A stretch of 64,000 nucleotides of DNA. Source: Streptomyces megasporus. Its GTDB lineage: Bacteria; Actinomycetota; Actinomycetes; Streptomycetales; Streptomycetaceae. A program made the position numbers and the translations under genes. How positions within the stretch are numbered: position 1 is the first letter of the stretch; each line of letters opens with the position of its first letter. The DNA lies in assembly GCF_000718985.1 (NCBI RefSeq), contig NZ_JODL01000001.1, forward strand, positions 330,858-394,857. Direction: 5' to 3'. Below are positions 17,386-25,694 of this stretch, in pieces. A model generated the notes under the pieces. The model made no database searches and was not told where the DNA came from. It worked only from the letters and a program-made list of their open reading frames with translations.

Positions 17386-17391
17386 TAGGCT
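17386..17391 (+). promoter_or_regulatory. -10 hexamer of the acidic small-protein gene
   Basis: TAGGCT, 36 nt before ATG 17428; no convincing -35. Transcription would start near 17398, giving a short leader that contains GAAAGAGG as ribosome binding site. Confidence 0.4.
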
Positions 17392-17427
17392 CGTGTGGAA
17401 CGCCCTCACCGTGGAAAGAGGTCCGTC

Positions 17428-17658
17428 ATGCCCGTTGACCCCACCGACCCGGACACCTTCGAGGACGAGGAAGTCGAGCGGCCCGCGGCCGAGCTGTTCG
17501 GCGTCGAGGCCCCGGAGGTGGACGCCGCCGAACAGCGCGCGGACGTGTTCCGCCACAAGGACGCGCCGTTGCTCGGCTCCGACTCGCCGGAAGTCGACCC
17601 CGCGGACGCCGCCGAGCAGGCGCGCGTGGTCGAACTCGACGAGGACGATTACCGCTAA
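17428..17658 (+). CDS. Small acidic protein of unknown function
   Basis: 76 aa, start ATG 17428 (MPVDPTDPDTFEDEEVERPA) with GAAAGAGG upstream. Very acidic, no TM or Cys. Two similar blocks are visible: GVEAPEVDAAEQRADV (about 31-46) and GSDSPEVDPADAAEQARVV (about 53-71), an internal duplication. Good third-position G/C. I do not recognise a family; it sits between the divergent hydrolase operon and the TetR gene. Possibly an interaction peptide, without evidence. Confidence 0.7.
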   Translation: MPVDPTDPDTFEDEEVERPAAELFGVEAPEVDAAEQRADVFRHKDAPLLGSDSPEVDPADAAEQARVVELDEDDYR

Positions 17659-17833
17659 ACCGTCATATCGCGCGTTCGAGGGCCGGATTTCCGTGCCCAT
17701 CCCGCGCACGGGAGGTTTACCCAAAAGTACGATGGCGGACGCAGCGCACACCGCGCGCGGAGCGACCCCATCCTCCGCGACCCCGCTCGGGTCCCGGCCG
17801 GAAGGTGTCCCCAGGGAAACCCAGGAGGCGAGC

Positions 17834-18460
17834 GTGACAGCCATCGAGCAGACCGAGGCACGCCCGCGTGGCACACGCCTGCCGCGCCGGGCCCGACGCA
17901 ACCAGTTGCTCGGTGCGGCGCAGGAGGTGTTCGTCGCCCAGGGCTACCACGCCGCGGCGATGGACGACATCGCCGAGCGCGCGGGTGTCAGCAAGCCGGT
18001 GCTGTACCAGCACTTCCCCGGCAAGCTCGACCTCTATCTGGCCCTGCTCGACCAGCACTGCGAGGCGCTGGTCGAATCCGTGCGCGCGGCGCTCGCCTCG
18101 ACCAGCGACAACAAGCAGCGGGTCGCGGCGACCATGGACGCGTACTTCCGGTACGTGGAGGACGAGGGCGGGGCCTTCCGTCTCGTCTTCGAGTCCGACC
18201 TGACGAACGAGCCCGCCGTGCGCGACCGCGTGGACAAGGTCAGCGTGGACTGCGCGCGGGCGGTCAGCGAGGTCATCTCCGAGGACACCGACCTGCCCCC
18301 GAACGAGGCGATGCTGCTCGCCATGGGGCTGTGCGGGATGGCCCAGATCACCGCGCGGTACTGGCTGAGCGACGGGCAGAAGATCCCGCGCGACGCCGCG
18401 GCGAAGCTCATCTCGTCGCTGTCCTGGCGGGGTATCGCGGGCTTCCCCAAGCACGACTAG
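17834..18460 (+). CDS. TetR-family transcriptional regulator
   Basis: 208 aa from GTG 17834, with AGGAGG five nt upstream. N-terminal TetR HTH (about 20-65): RRNQLLGAAQEVFVAQGYHA, MDDIAERAGVSKPVLYQHF, PGKLDLYLALLDQH. The C-terminal ligand domain is all-helical (FRLVFESDLTNEP ...). An in-frame ATG at 17732 would add 34 poorly conserved residues. Order TetR then DUF3107 is as in mycobacteria (Rv3208, Rv3208A). Its target and ligand are not visible here. Confidence 0.92.
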   Translation: MTAIEQTEARPRGTRLPRRARRNQLLGAAQEVFVAQGYHAAAMDDIAERAGVSKPVLYQHFPGKLDLYLALLDQHCEALVESVRAALASTSDNKQRVAATMDAYFRYVEDEGGAFRLVFESDLTNEPAVRDRVDKVSVDCARAVSEVISEDTDLPPNEAMLLAMGLCGMAQITARYWLSDGQKIPRDAAAKLISSLSWRGIAGFPKHD

Positions 18461-18544
18461 ACCTCGGGCGGGGAACACGGCGCCGGTCCTCCGGTGTTCG
18501 CTGTCGGCGTGCGGCTCCGGGCGGTTCCGTGTCCCGGTGCGGGC

Positions 18545-18550
18545 TAATGT
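18545..18550 (+). promoter_or_regulatory. -10 hexamer for the DUF3107 gene
   Basis: TAATGT about 80 nt before GTG 18632, between the TetR stop and DUF3107; -35 not clear. Confidence 0.35.
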
Positions 18551-18631
18551 GGCTGGGTACGGCGCGGCCGACCGCGCACTCCGCCCCGGCTCCGCCAGGG
18601 GGAATCACACATCGTTCGGAGGGACATAGCC

Positions 18632-18859
18632 GTGGAGGTCAAGATCGGCGTGCAGCACGCGCCCCGCGAGATCGTTCTGGAGAGCGCGCAGACGGCCGAG
18701 GAGATCGAACGCGCCGTCGCCGAGGCTCTGACCGGCAAGTCGCGGCTGCTCAGCCTGGCGGACGAGCGCGGTCGCCGGGTCGTCGTCCCGGCCGACCGGC
18801 TGGCCTACGTCGACATCGGCGAGCCGAGCGGCCGCAAGGTCGGCTTCGGGGCGATCTGA
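18632..18859 (+). CDS. DUF3107 small protein
   Basis: 75 aa from GTG 18632 with GGAGGG upstream: MEVKIGVQHAPREIVLESAQ ... RRVVVPADRLAYVDIGEP. This is the DUF3107 family (mycobacterial TB9.4/Rv3208A). Soluble, alpha/beta, no known catalytic residue. Followed by a strong terminator. Function unknown; conserved position after the TetR gene suggests a link with it. Confidence 0.9.
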   Translation: MEVKIGVQHAPREIVLESAQTAEEIERAVAEALTGKSRLLSLADERGRRVVVPADRLAYVDIGEPSGRKVGFGAI

Positions 18860-18907
18860 GGCGAGCGCGGCGTCCGGGACCGGTGAGGGTCCCGTGGAGA
18901 TTCGGAG

Positions 18908-18946
18908 AAACGGCGACCGGACGGGATTCCCGTCCGGTCGCCGTTT
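18908..18946 (+). terminator. Intrinsic terminator after DUF3107
   Basis: Perfect 18-bp arms (18908-18925 and 18929-18946) with an ATT loop; the right arm ends in GTTT. Confidence 0.8.
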
Positions 18947-19019
18947 GGTCCTCCGCTCCCACGGGGTAGGACCGGATAGCCCGATGCGCACACACCCCAC
19001 CGGCCCGCGGGAGGACTCT

Positions 19020-19298
19020 GTGATCTGGGAAGTGCTCGGCTCCGCGCTCCTCGGCCTCGCGATCGCCCTCGTCGCCGCCCACCGATTCGCGGACCGGTTC
19101 CGCGACCGCTCCCTGGTGCTGGCCACGGGGCCGGCCGCCGCCCTCGCCGGCGGCGTGATCACGCATGTGGTGCTCGGTCCGGGTCACCCGCTCCCCACAC
19201 TGACCGTCGCCATCCTGGTCTCGGGCGCCCTGCTCTCCCTGCTGATCCGCCCGCGCGGCGCCTCGGCCCCCGGCGCTCCGAGCGTGGGCGCGGTCTGA
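19020..19298 (+). CDS. Small membrane protein
   Basis: 92 aa from GTG 19020, with GGAGG five nt upstream. Three hydrophobic stretches: VIWEVLGSALLGLAIALVAA, VLATGPAAALAGGVITHVV and LPTLTVAILVSGALLSLLI, then a short polar tail. ATG 18984 in frame is an alternative start. Family not recognised; probably conserved in the genus because the third-position bias is strong. Convergent with the ferritin-like gene. Confidence 0.7.
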   Translation: MIWEVLGSALLGLAIALVAAHRFADRFRDRSLVLATGPAAALAGGVITHVVLGPGHPLPTLTVAILVSGALLSLLIRPRGASAPGAPSVGAV

Positions 19299-19343
19299 TC
19301 CCGGCCGCCCGCGCCGGTCCGTCGGGGCTCGTCTCGGGTCCCG

Positions 19344-20081
19344 TCAGGCCGCCAGCCCCAGCGCCGCCATGCGCTTGGTGTGGGCCTCGGTGATCCGGGA
19401 GAACATCCGACCCACCTCCGCCAGATCGAAGCCCTCGGCGACCCCGCCCACCAGCATCATCGACAGCGCGTCGCGCTCCGCGACCACCCGCTGGGCCTGG
19501 GAGAGCGCCTCGCCCATCAGCCGGCGGGCCCACAGGGCGAGCCTGCCGCCCACCCGGGGATCGGCCTCGATGGCCGTGCGCACCTTCTCCACCGCGAAGC
19601 CCGAGTGTCCGGTGTCGTCCAGCACCCCCAGCACCAGGGCTCGGGTGTCGGAGTCCAGCCGGACCGCGACCTCGCGATAGAAGTCCGAGGCGATCGAGTC
19701 GCCGACGTACGCCTTGATCAGACCCTCCAGCCAGTCCGACGGCGCGGTCAGCCGGTGGAAGTCGTCGAGCGCGGCGGCGAACGGCTCCATCGCCGCCGTC
19801 GGGTCCTCGTCGATCTCCGACAACCGGTTCCGCAACCGCTCGAAGTGCTGGAACTCCGCCGACGCCATGGCGGCCAGTTCCGCCTTGTCCTCGAGGGTCG
19901 GGGCCAGCTTGGCGTCCTCCGCGAGCCGTTCGAACGCGGCCAGCTCGCCGTAGGCCAGCACGCCCAGCAGGTCCACGACGGCCGCCCGGTACCGGGGATC
20001 GGCCGAGGCCCGGGCCCAGTCCTGGGCGGCGATGCCCACGGGCCCCTCGGATTCGGCGGGGGATGTGTCAGACGTCTCCAT
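19344..20081 (-). CDS. Ferritin-like-fold protein
   Basis: 245 aa from ATG 20081. All-helical, with a diiron-type pattern of Glu/His: YGELAAFERL (about 45), ASAEFQHFERL (about 75) and later Asp/His-rich DDTGHSGF. The family (ferritin-like, near MiaE/DUF4439 relatives; Rv3210c in mycobacteria) is found next to the RhlE-type helicase. Role unknown; could bind two metals in the four-helix bundle. No Shine-Dalgarno is visible and a TATTGT hexamer lies 7 nt before the ATG, so the mRNA may be leaderless. Confidence 0.8.
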   Translation of the reverse strand: METSDTSPAESEGPVGIAAQDWARASADPRYRAAVVDLLGVLAYGELAAFERLAEDAKLAPTLEDKAELAAMASAEFQHFERLRNRLSEIDEDPTAAMEPFAAALDDFHRLTAPSDWLEGLIKAYVGDSIASDFYREVAVRLDSDTRALVLGVLDDTGHSGFAVEKVRTAIEADPRVGGRLALWARRLMGEALSQAQRVVAERDALSMMLVGGVAEGFDLAEVGRMFSRITEAHTKRMAALGLAA

Positions 20082-20561
20082 AGTGCGCACAATAGTCCGC
20101 CCGACCTGCCCCGGAGGCGCTCAGGGCGGCCCTCGAAGGGCCCTCGGCACGCCGTCGGACCGCGAAGGCCCAGGTACACATGCACGGTTTGGGGGTACAG
20201 TGATATTGGCCCGCTCACCGAGAGCGGGTTCGACGCACAGTGTGTTCCCCGGGCCCTCGGGACGTTCCCCGGGCCCACGCAGCGGATGCCCGGTCGGTGG
20301 CCCGATCGGCTCCGACACGACCGCCCTCCGCGCGGACCGGACACGGAAGCACGGCACCGAGCCGCGATCTTCCGTTCGGACCGTGGTGAGGGGCCCGCTC
20401 GCGCGGTACGAGCGCTTGAGCGAGAGCCCGTGGTCCCGCGCCGCGAGGCCGGCCGGCAGCCCTCTGGGCCGACGGCGTCCGGCGCGGTACGACCCGCCCT
20501 GCTCCGCTGGGGTGCGCCCTCGCTCCCTCCCGTCCCGCGTCTCACGGAAGAGGCAAGCATC
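20082..20561. other. 480-bp divergent intergenic region before the RNA helicase
   Basis: Holds promoters for both neighbours. On the plus strand TACAGT (20196-20201) overlaps TGATAT (20201-20206) as a possible -10, which would give a leader of about 350 nt. Within it are GC-rich hairpins (GCCCGCTCACCGAGAGCGGG near 20208-20227, and GGGCCC arms around 20253-20277). An ATG at 20286 is in frame with the helicase, but the 92 codons between have weak third-position G/C and look untranslated. A 7-codon ORF starts at 20180. Long structured leaders are common for DEAD-box helicase mRNAs. Confidence 0.5.
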
Positions 20562-22229
20562 CTGACCACCACATTCCGAGAGCTCGGGATCCTTCCCGAG
20601 ACCGCCGAGGCCCTGGAAGCCGTCGGCATCACGTCCCCGTTCCCCATCCAGGAGATGACCCTGCCGGTCGCCCTCTCCGGTGCCGACGTCATCGGACAGG
20701 CCAAGACCGGAACGGGCAAGACGCTCGGCTTCGGCCTGCCCCTCCTGGACTCCGTCGTCGTCCCCGCCGACGTCGAGGCCGGCCGGGCCACGCCCGAGCA
20801 GTTGACCGACACCCCGCAGGCCCTCGTGGTCGTCCCCACCCGCGAGCTGTGCCAGCAGGTCACCAACGATCTCCTCACCGCCGGCAAGGTCCGCAACGTC
20901 CGGGTGACGGCCATCTACGGCGGCCGTGCGTACGAGCCGCAGGTCGAGACCCTGAAGAAGGGCGTCGACGTGGTCGTCGGCACCCCGGGCCGGCTGCTGG
21001 ACCTGGCGGGCCAGCGGAAGCTCGACCTGGCACACGTCCGCACGCTCGTGCTGGACGAGGCCGACGAGATGCTCGACCTGGGCTTCCTGCCGGACGTCGA
21101 GAAGATCATCCAACTGCTGCCCGCCAAGCGCCAGACGATGCTGTTCTCGGCGACCATGCCGGGCCAGGTCATCTCCCTCGCCCGCCGCTACATGTCGCAC
21201 CCCACGCACATCCGTGCCACCTCGCCGGACGACGAGGGCGCGACGGTGGCCAACACCGCGCAGCACGTCTTCCGGGCGCACTCCCTGGACAAGGTGGAGA
21301 TGGTCGCCCGCATCCTGCAGGCCACCGGCCGCGGACTGGCGATGATCTTCTGCCGGACCAAGCGGACGGCCGCCGATGTCGCCGATCAGCTCTCCCGTCG
21401 CGGTTTCGCCGCCGGCGCGGTCCACGGCGACCTCGGCCAGGGGGCGCGCGAGCAGGCGCTGCGCGCCTTCCGCAACGGCAAGATCGACGTGCTCGTCTGC
21501 ACCGACGTCGCCGCTCGCGGCATCGACGTCGAGGGCGTCACGCACGTGATCAACTACCAGACGCCCGAGGACGAGAAGACCTACCTGCACCGCATCGGCC
21601 GCACCGGCCGCGCGGGCAACACGGGTACGGCCGTCACGCTCGTCGACTGGGACGACATCCCGCGCTGGCAGTTGATCAACAAGGCGCTGGAGCTGGACTT
21701 CAACGACCCGCCGGAGACGTACTCCACCTCTCCGCACCTGTACGAGGCGCTGAACATCCCCGAGGGCACCAAGGGAGTGCTGCCGAGGGCGGAGCGCACC
21801 CGCGCCGGGCTCGCGGCCGAGGAGGTCGAGGACCTGGGCGAGACGGGAGGCCGCGGCCGTGGCCGGGGCCCCAAGGCCGTCGAGGAGCGGCCGGCGCGCG
21901 CCCCGCGTCGACGTCGCCGCACCCGGGCCGGCGCCGCCGTGGATCCCGCCGGTTCCGCCGCCGGCGAGTCGTCGGAGCGGTCCGCTCCGGTGGACGGCGC
22001 CGAGGCCGCCTCGGGCGGGCCTCGCACGCCGCGTCGACGTCGCCGCACCCGTGCCGGCGCCCCCGTGCAGCCGGAGGCGGGCGCCCGGACCGCGTCCGGC
22101 GGCGAGAGCGCGCCCGCGGACGGTCCGGCGGAGTCCTCCGCCGAGCCCCGCAGGCCGCGCCGTCGGCGCCGTACCCGCGGTGGTGCGGCCCGCTCGGCGG
22201 TGTCGGCGGAGACCTCCCAGGAGGGCTGA
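20562..22229 (+). CDS. DEAD-box ATP-dependent RNA helicase (RhlE/CsdA type)
   Basis: RNA helicase, 555 aa if it begins at CTG 20562 (TTTFRELGILPETAEALEAV). Q motif FPIQ, motif I AKTGTGKT, Ia PTRELC, GGR, TPGR, DEAD (VLDEADEMLDLGF), SAT (LFSATMP), and helicase-C motifs VHGDL, ARGIDVEGV and HRIGRTGRAG are all intact. The C-terminal 140 residues are disordered and carry three basic blocks of the type RRRRRTRAG, a likely RNA-binding tail. No ATG or GTG stands at the homologous N-terminus; CTG is preceded by GGAAGAGG eight nt upstream, so a rare CTG start (or the adjacent ATC) is proposed. In-frame ATG 20286 is the alternative. Confidence 0.9.
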   Translation: MTTTFRELGILPETAEALEAVGITSPFPIQEMTLPVALSGADVIGQAKTGTGKTLGFGLPLLDSVVVPADVEAGRATPEQLTDTPQALVVVPTRELCQQVTNDLLTAGKVRNVRVTAIYGGRAYEPQVETLKKGVDVVVGTPGRLLDLAGQRKLDLAHVRTLVLDEADEMLDLGFLPDVEKIIQLLPAKRQTMLFSATMPGQVISLARRYMSHPTHIRATSPDDEGATVANTAQHVFRAHSLDKVEMVARILQATGRGLAMIFCRTKRTAADVADQLSRRGFAAGAVHGDLGQGAREQALRAFRNGKIDVLVCTDVAARGIDVEGVTHVINYQTPEDEKTYLHRIGRTGRAGNTGTAVTLVDWDDIPRWQLINKALELDFNDPPETYSTSPHLYEALNIPEGTKGVLPRAERTRAGLAAEEVEDLGETGGRGRGRGPKAVEERPARAPRRRRRTRAGAAVDPAGSAAGESSERSAPVDGAEAASGGPRTPRRRRRTRAGAPVQPEAGARTASGGESAPADGPAESSAEPRRPRRRRRTRGGAARSAVSAETSQEG

Positions 22230-22277
22230 CGGCGCCTCCCCCCGGACGCCGCCGGCGCGGGGTCGGCGCGGGGTCGC

Positions 22278-22283
22278 TAGCCT
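22278..22283 (+). promoter_or_regulatory. Leaderless -10 of the hydrolase gene
   Basis: TAGCCT, six nt before ATG 22290; no Shine-Dalgarno sequence. Confidence 0.5.
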
Positions 22284-22289
22284 CACCGC

Positions 22290-23183
22290 ATGAGCAAGCC
22301 GCCGACCCTCACCCTGCCCCGCGGCGCGCGGGCGTACCGACTGGCGACCCCGCGCGGCGACTTCGCCGTGCACGACGCGGGCGAGCCGCGTGCCGGAACG
22401 GCCTTGCTGGTGCCGGGTTTCACCGGCAGCAAGGAGGACTTCATCGCCCTGCTCGCCCCACTGGCGCGGCAGGGCTTCCGGGTGGTGGCCGTGGACGGCC
22501 GCGGACAGCACGAGACCGGCGGCCCGCGCCGGGAGGACGCCTACGCCCAGGACGAGCTGGCGCGGGACGTGCTCGCCCAGGCCGAGGCGCTCGGCGGGGA
22601 CATCCACCTGCTGGGGCACTCCCTGGGCGGGCTGATCGCCCGCGCCGCCGTGCTGCGGGACGCGGCGCCCTTCGCGTCCCTGACCATCATGAGTTCCGGT
22701 CCCGCCGCCATCTCCCCCGCCCAGCAGGCCCGTACCAGGATGCTGATGGACGCCCTGGCGGTGATGGACATGGAGGCGGTCTGGCAGGCGATGCGCGACC
22801 TGGACCCGCCGGAGGCCGCCGACGCCGCCACCCCGTCCGACGTCGGGGACTTCCTGCACCGTCGCTGGCTGGCGAACGTCCCCGAACAGCTCGTGGCCAC
22901 CGGCCGCCAACTGCTCGACGAGCCGGACCGGGTCGCCGAACTGGCGGCCGTCCCCCTGCCCAAGCACGTGCTGTCCGGGGCGGTGGACTACGCCTGGCCG
23001 GTGTCGCTGATGGACGAGATGGCGCGGCGGCTGGACGCGCGGCGCACGGTGATCCGGGGGGCCGAGCACTCCCCGAACGCCGAGCGCCCCGAGGAGACGG
23101 CACAGGCCCTGGCGGCCTTCTGGCACGACTGCCGGGCGGCCGACGCGGACACGGCCCGGTCGGTCAGCCGTTTCCCTGGATGA
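22290..23183 (+). CDS. Alpha/beta hydrolase
   Basis: 297 aa, ATG 22290, leaderless. LLVPGFTGSKEDF (oxyanion loop), GHSLGG nucleophile elbow, SGAVDYAWP (acid) and GAEHSPN (His) complete the triad. Resembles the RsbQ/proline iminopeptidase-like branch; substrate unknown. The 3' end overlaps the convergent marC-like gene by 20 bp. Confidence 0.88.
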   Translation: MSKPPTLTLPRGARAYRLATPRGDFAVHDAGEPRAGTALLVPGFTGSKEDFIALLAPLARQGFRVVAVDGRGQHETGGPRREDAYAQDELARDVLAQAEALGGDIHLLGHSLGGLIARAAVLRDAAPFASLTIMSSGPAAISPAQQARTRMLMDALAVMDMEAVWQAMRDLDPPEAADAATPSDVGDFLHRRWLANVPEQLVATGRQLLDEPDRVAELAAVPLPKHVLSGAVDYAWPVSLMDEMARRLDARRTVIRGAEHSPNAERPEETAQALAAFWHDCRAADADTARSVSRFPG

Positions 23184-23772
23184 ACTGCGTGACGCCGCCT
23201 GCGATCTGCTGGACCGCGATCGCCGACAGCAGCATCCCGGACAGGCGTGTCACCAGGACCACGCCGCCGTCCTTGATGACCCGGATGATCAGCAGCGAGT
23301 ACCGCATCACCAGCCACAGCACGAGGTGCAGCACGAGGATCGCCGACCACACCGAGAGGTGATCGGGCACCCCGTCCGCGCGCTGCACCGCCAGGATGAC
23401 CGAGACGATCGCGCCGGGCCCGGCCAGCAGGGGCATGCCGAGGGGGACGAGGGCGGCGTTGACGTCCTTGGTCTGCTGGGGCTCGTCGCTCCGGCCGGTG
23501 AGCAGGTCCAGCGCGACCAGCAGCAGCAGGAGCCCGCCCGCGACCATCAGCGCGGGGATCGACACGTGGAGGTAGTCGAGGATCTGCCGGCCGAGCAGGC
23601 CGAAGACCGCGATCACCCCGAAGGCGACGGCGGTGGCCTGGAGGGCCATCTTCCGCTGGACCTTGGCCGGACGCCCGGAGCTGAGGGCGAGGAAGATCGG
23701 GATGATGCCGGGCGGGTCCATGATCACGAAGAGCGTGACGAACACGGACCCGAAGACAGCGAAGTCGAACAC
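23164..23772 (-). CDS. MarC-family integral membrane protein
   Basis: 202 aa from GTG 23772. Six TM helices; MarC signature at the N-terminus (FVIMDPPGIIPIFLAL) and in the middle (VPLGMPLLAGPGAIVSVIL). Family function is unclear (NAAT-type small neutral amino acid transporter in some archaea). Directly follows the PHP gene on the same strand (54 nt), probably one transcript. Confidence 0.92.
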   Translation of the reverse strand: MFDFAVFGSVFVTLFVIMDPPGIIPIFLALSSGRPAKVQRKMALQATAVAFGVIAVFGLLGRQILDYLHVSIPALMVAGGLLLLLVALDLLTGRSDEPQQTKDVNAALVPLGMPLLAGPGAIVSVILAVQRADGVPDHLSVWSAILVLHLVLWLVMRYSLLIIRVIKDGGVVLVTRLSGMLLSAIAVQQIAGGVTQFIQGNG

Positions 23773-23826
23773 GGTGGTGCCTTGTCTGGTGCCTTGCTCG
23801 GGGCCTTGTGGGACGTGGACGGTGGG

Positions 23827-24672
23827 TCAGGCGGAGAGGGGTGCCGCGCCCGACCCCCGGGCGGCGATCTCGGCGTAGACGTCGGGATCGGTGGTGTGTT
23901 CCCCGAGCCGGCAGGTCTTGCGGGTGCCGTGGTAGTCGCTGGAGCCGGTGGCCAGCAGGCCGAGGTCGCGGGCGAGGCCGCGGAGCCGGTCGCGGGTCGC
24001 GGCGTCGTGGTCCATGTGGTCCACCTCGATGCCGTCGAGTCCGGCGGCGGCCAGGTCGGCGATGGCGCTCTCCGGCACGCACCGGCCGCGCTTGACGGCC
24101 AGGGGGTGCGCGAAGACCGCGACCCCGCCCGCGCCCTTGATCAGGCGGATCGCCGTGAAGGGGTCCAGTTCGTGCTTCTCCACGTACGCCCGGCCGTCGT
24201 TCGCGATCCACTCGGAGGTGAAGGCGTCCGAGACGGTGCCGACCACGCCCAGTTCCACCATCGCGGTCGCGATGTGCGGGCGGCCCACGGAGCCGTCCCC
24301 GGCGATCTCGGCGACCCGCTCCCAGGTGATGGGCACGCCCAGTTCCCGGAGCTTGGCCACCATGCCCCGGGCGCGCGGGACACGGTCGTCGCGGACCAGT
24401 TCGCGTTCGCGCGCCAACTCGGGCTCGGCCGGGTCGAACAGGTAGGCCAGCATGTGCAGGCTCACGCCGTCCAGCCGGCAGGAGAGTTCGGCGCCGGGGA
24501 CGAGGGTGAGGCCCTCGGGGAGGGCCTCGGCGGCCTCGGCGTGGCCCGCGACCGTGTCGTGGTCGGTCAGCGCCACCACGTCCAGTCCGGCCGCCGCGGC
24601 GGCCCGCACCAGCTCGGCGGGGGTGTCCGTACCGTCCGACGCGGTGGAGTGGGTGTGCAGGTCGATGCGCAC
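23827..24672 (-). CDS. PHP-domain metal-dependent phosphoesterase
   Basis: 281 aa from GTG 24672 (VRIDLHTHSTASDG). PHP metal ligands: HTHS, ALTDHDT, GAELS, GRPHIATAM, FAHPL, EVDHMDHD and SSDYHG. This set is that of the YciV/RNase AM-like branch (nucleoside 3',5'-bisphosphate or 5'-RNA phosphatase). Start chosen at the domain start; GGGAG lies upstream. Intracellular, no signal. Likely degrades short RNA or nucleotide phosphates; inference from family. Confidence 0.9.
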   Translation of the reverse strand: MRIDLHTHSTASDGTDTPAELVRAAAAAGLDVVALTDHDTVAGHAEAAEALPEGLTLVPGAELSCRLDGVSLHMLAYLFDPAEPELARERELVRDDRVPRARGMVAKLRELGVPITWERVAEIAGDGSVGRPHIATAMVELGVVGTVSDAFTSEWIANDGRAYVEKHELDPFTAIRLIKGAGGVAVFAHPLAVKRGRCVPESAIADLAAAGLDGIEVDHMDHDAATRDRLRGLARDLGLLATGSSDYHGTRKTCRLGEHTTDPDVYAEIAARGSGAAPLSA

Positions 24673-24760
24673 GTCGGGGCTCCCACGGTGAACGGCTGAA
24701 ACGGACACTTCAGAATCTTCAGAATAGAGCACCGCCGTCCGGCGTCTTCGGCGGCGGGCG

Positions 24761-24804
24761 TCCGTCCCGATCGCGGCCCGACGGTGGCCCGACCGCGGCC
24801 CGAC
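24761..24804. repeat. 11-bp tandem array (4 copies)
   Basis: Units TCCGTCCCGAT, CGCGGCCCGAC, GGTGGCCCGAC, CGCGGCCCGAC, between the DUF6758 stop (24833) and the PHP start (24672). The core CCCGA recurs every 11 bp. Confidence 0.7.
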
Positions 24805-24832
24805 GGTGGGAGCCTCCCACGGGAACCGCGGG

Positions 24833-25486
24833 TCAGGCGTGGGCGGGCCCGTCCAACAGCCGGGGGGACAGCGCTCCGCAGGGCACCAGTTCCACCTCGG
24901 CGCCCGCGTCCCTCAGATCGGTGAGCACCAGTTCGTCGTACATCAGCAGCCCGGACTGTTCGGGCCAGGCGATCGCCCACAGCCACAGCCCGCACGCCTC
25001 GCCCGCGAACACCGCGCGGTCGTCGGGGGCCCCGCCCACGTGCCACAGCGGGGTGGGTCGGCCGGCGGCGAGGACCTTCGTGTGCGGGGGCCTGTCGACG
25101 TCCATCAGGGGTCCGGGGTCCGGGCCGGGCACCCCGGCGTAGCGCGCGCCGAGTCCGATGCCCGGTTCCTCGGCGACGAGCAGGAGCTCGCCGGGGCCGC
25201 CCAGCGGTCCCGGTCCCGAGCAGGCCACGGTGGTGGCCCGGCCGCCGCCGCGGTCGTCGCCCGCGTGGGCGATCCCGGTGAACAGCCAGCCGATCGGGAG
25301 GGGCCAGGGCATCCACACGGGGACCCGGGCCCGGTGGAGGACGACGCCGAGCGCCTCGACGCTCGGCGGGAGGACCGGTTGCAGCGGCTGCACCGCGCCG
25401 TGCGTGCCGCACTGCCAGGAGTCGGCGAAGAGACCGGGTGCCCGGACACGGCCACCGCACTTCGGGCAACTGGGTTCGCCCCTCAT
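24833..25486 (-). CDS. DUF6758-type zinc-ribbon protein
   Basis: 217 aa from ATG 25486: MRGEPSCPKCGGRVRAPGLF ... SWQCGTHG. CPKC plus WQCGTHG forms an N-terminal zinc-ribbon-like site. The rest is Gly/Pro-rich with a conserved look (PVWMPWPLPIGWLFTG, EACGLWLWAIAWPEQSG) and no TM helix of clear length. I associate it with the actinobacterial DUF6758 family; function unknown. Same strand as the PHP-MarC pair. Confidence 0.8.
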   Translation of the reverse strand: MRGEPSCPKCGGRVRAPGLFADSWQCGTHGAVQPLQPVLPPSVEALGVVLHRARVPVWMPWPLPIGWLFTGIAHAGDDRGGGRATTVACSGPGPLGGPGELLLVAEEPGIGLGARYAGVPGPDPGPLMDVDRPPHTKVLAAGRPTPLWHVGGAPDDRAVFAGEACGLWLWAIAWPEQSGLLMYDELVLTDLRDAGAEVELVPCGALSPRLLDGPAHA

Positions 25487-25648
25487 GGAGCACCACGGTC
25501 CTACCCGGGCGGCCTTCCGTCAAGGACGATCACTCGGACGGATCGTACGGTCCCGCTCTCCGTCCGATTCCCCGTCAACTCCCTTCGCCCGCCGCCCGGT
25601 CCTGCCCGGCGGGTTCCGCTCCGCCGGCGCCCCGGCGGTCGATCGGCA

Positions 25649-25681
25649 GTCGGTCGGTGGTCGGTCGGTGGTCGATCGGGG
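25649..25681. repeat. 11-bp tandem array (3 copies)
   Basis: GTCGGTCGGTG twice, then GTCGATCGGGG, just after the SUFU stop (25695). Confidence 0.7.
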
Positions 25682-25694
25682 ATGTGGCGGTCGG

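Noticed and set aside
20286..20561. In-frame ATG extension of the RNA helicase by 92 residues
   Set aside because: Weak third-position G/C and no similarity to helicase N-termini; treated as untranslated leader, but not excluded.
20121..23126. 1001-codon minus-strand frame across the RNA helicase and hydrolase
   Set aside because: No domain, His/Arg/Gln-rich shadow; the plus strand encodes intact DEAD-box and hydrolase motifs.
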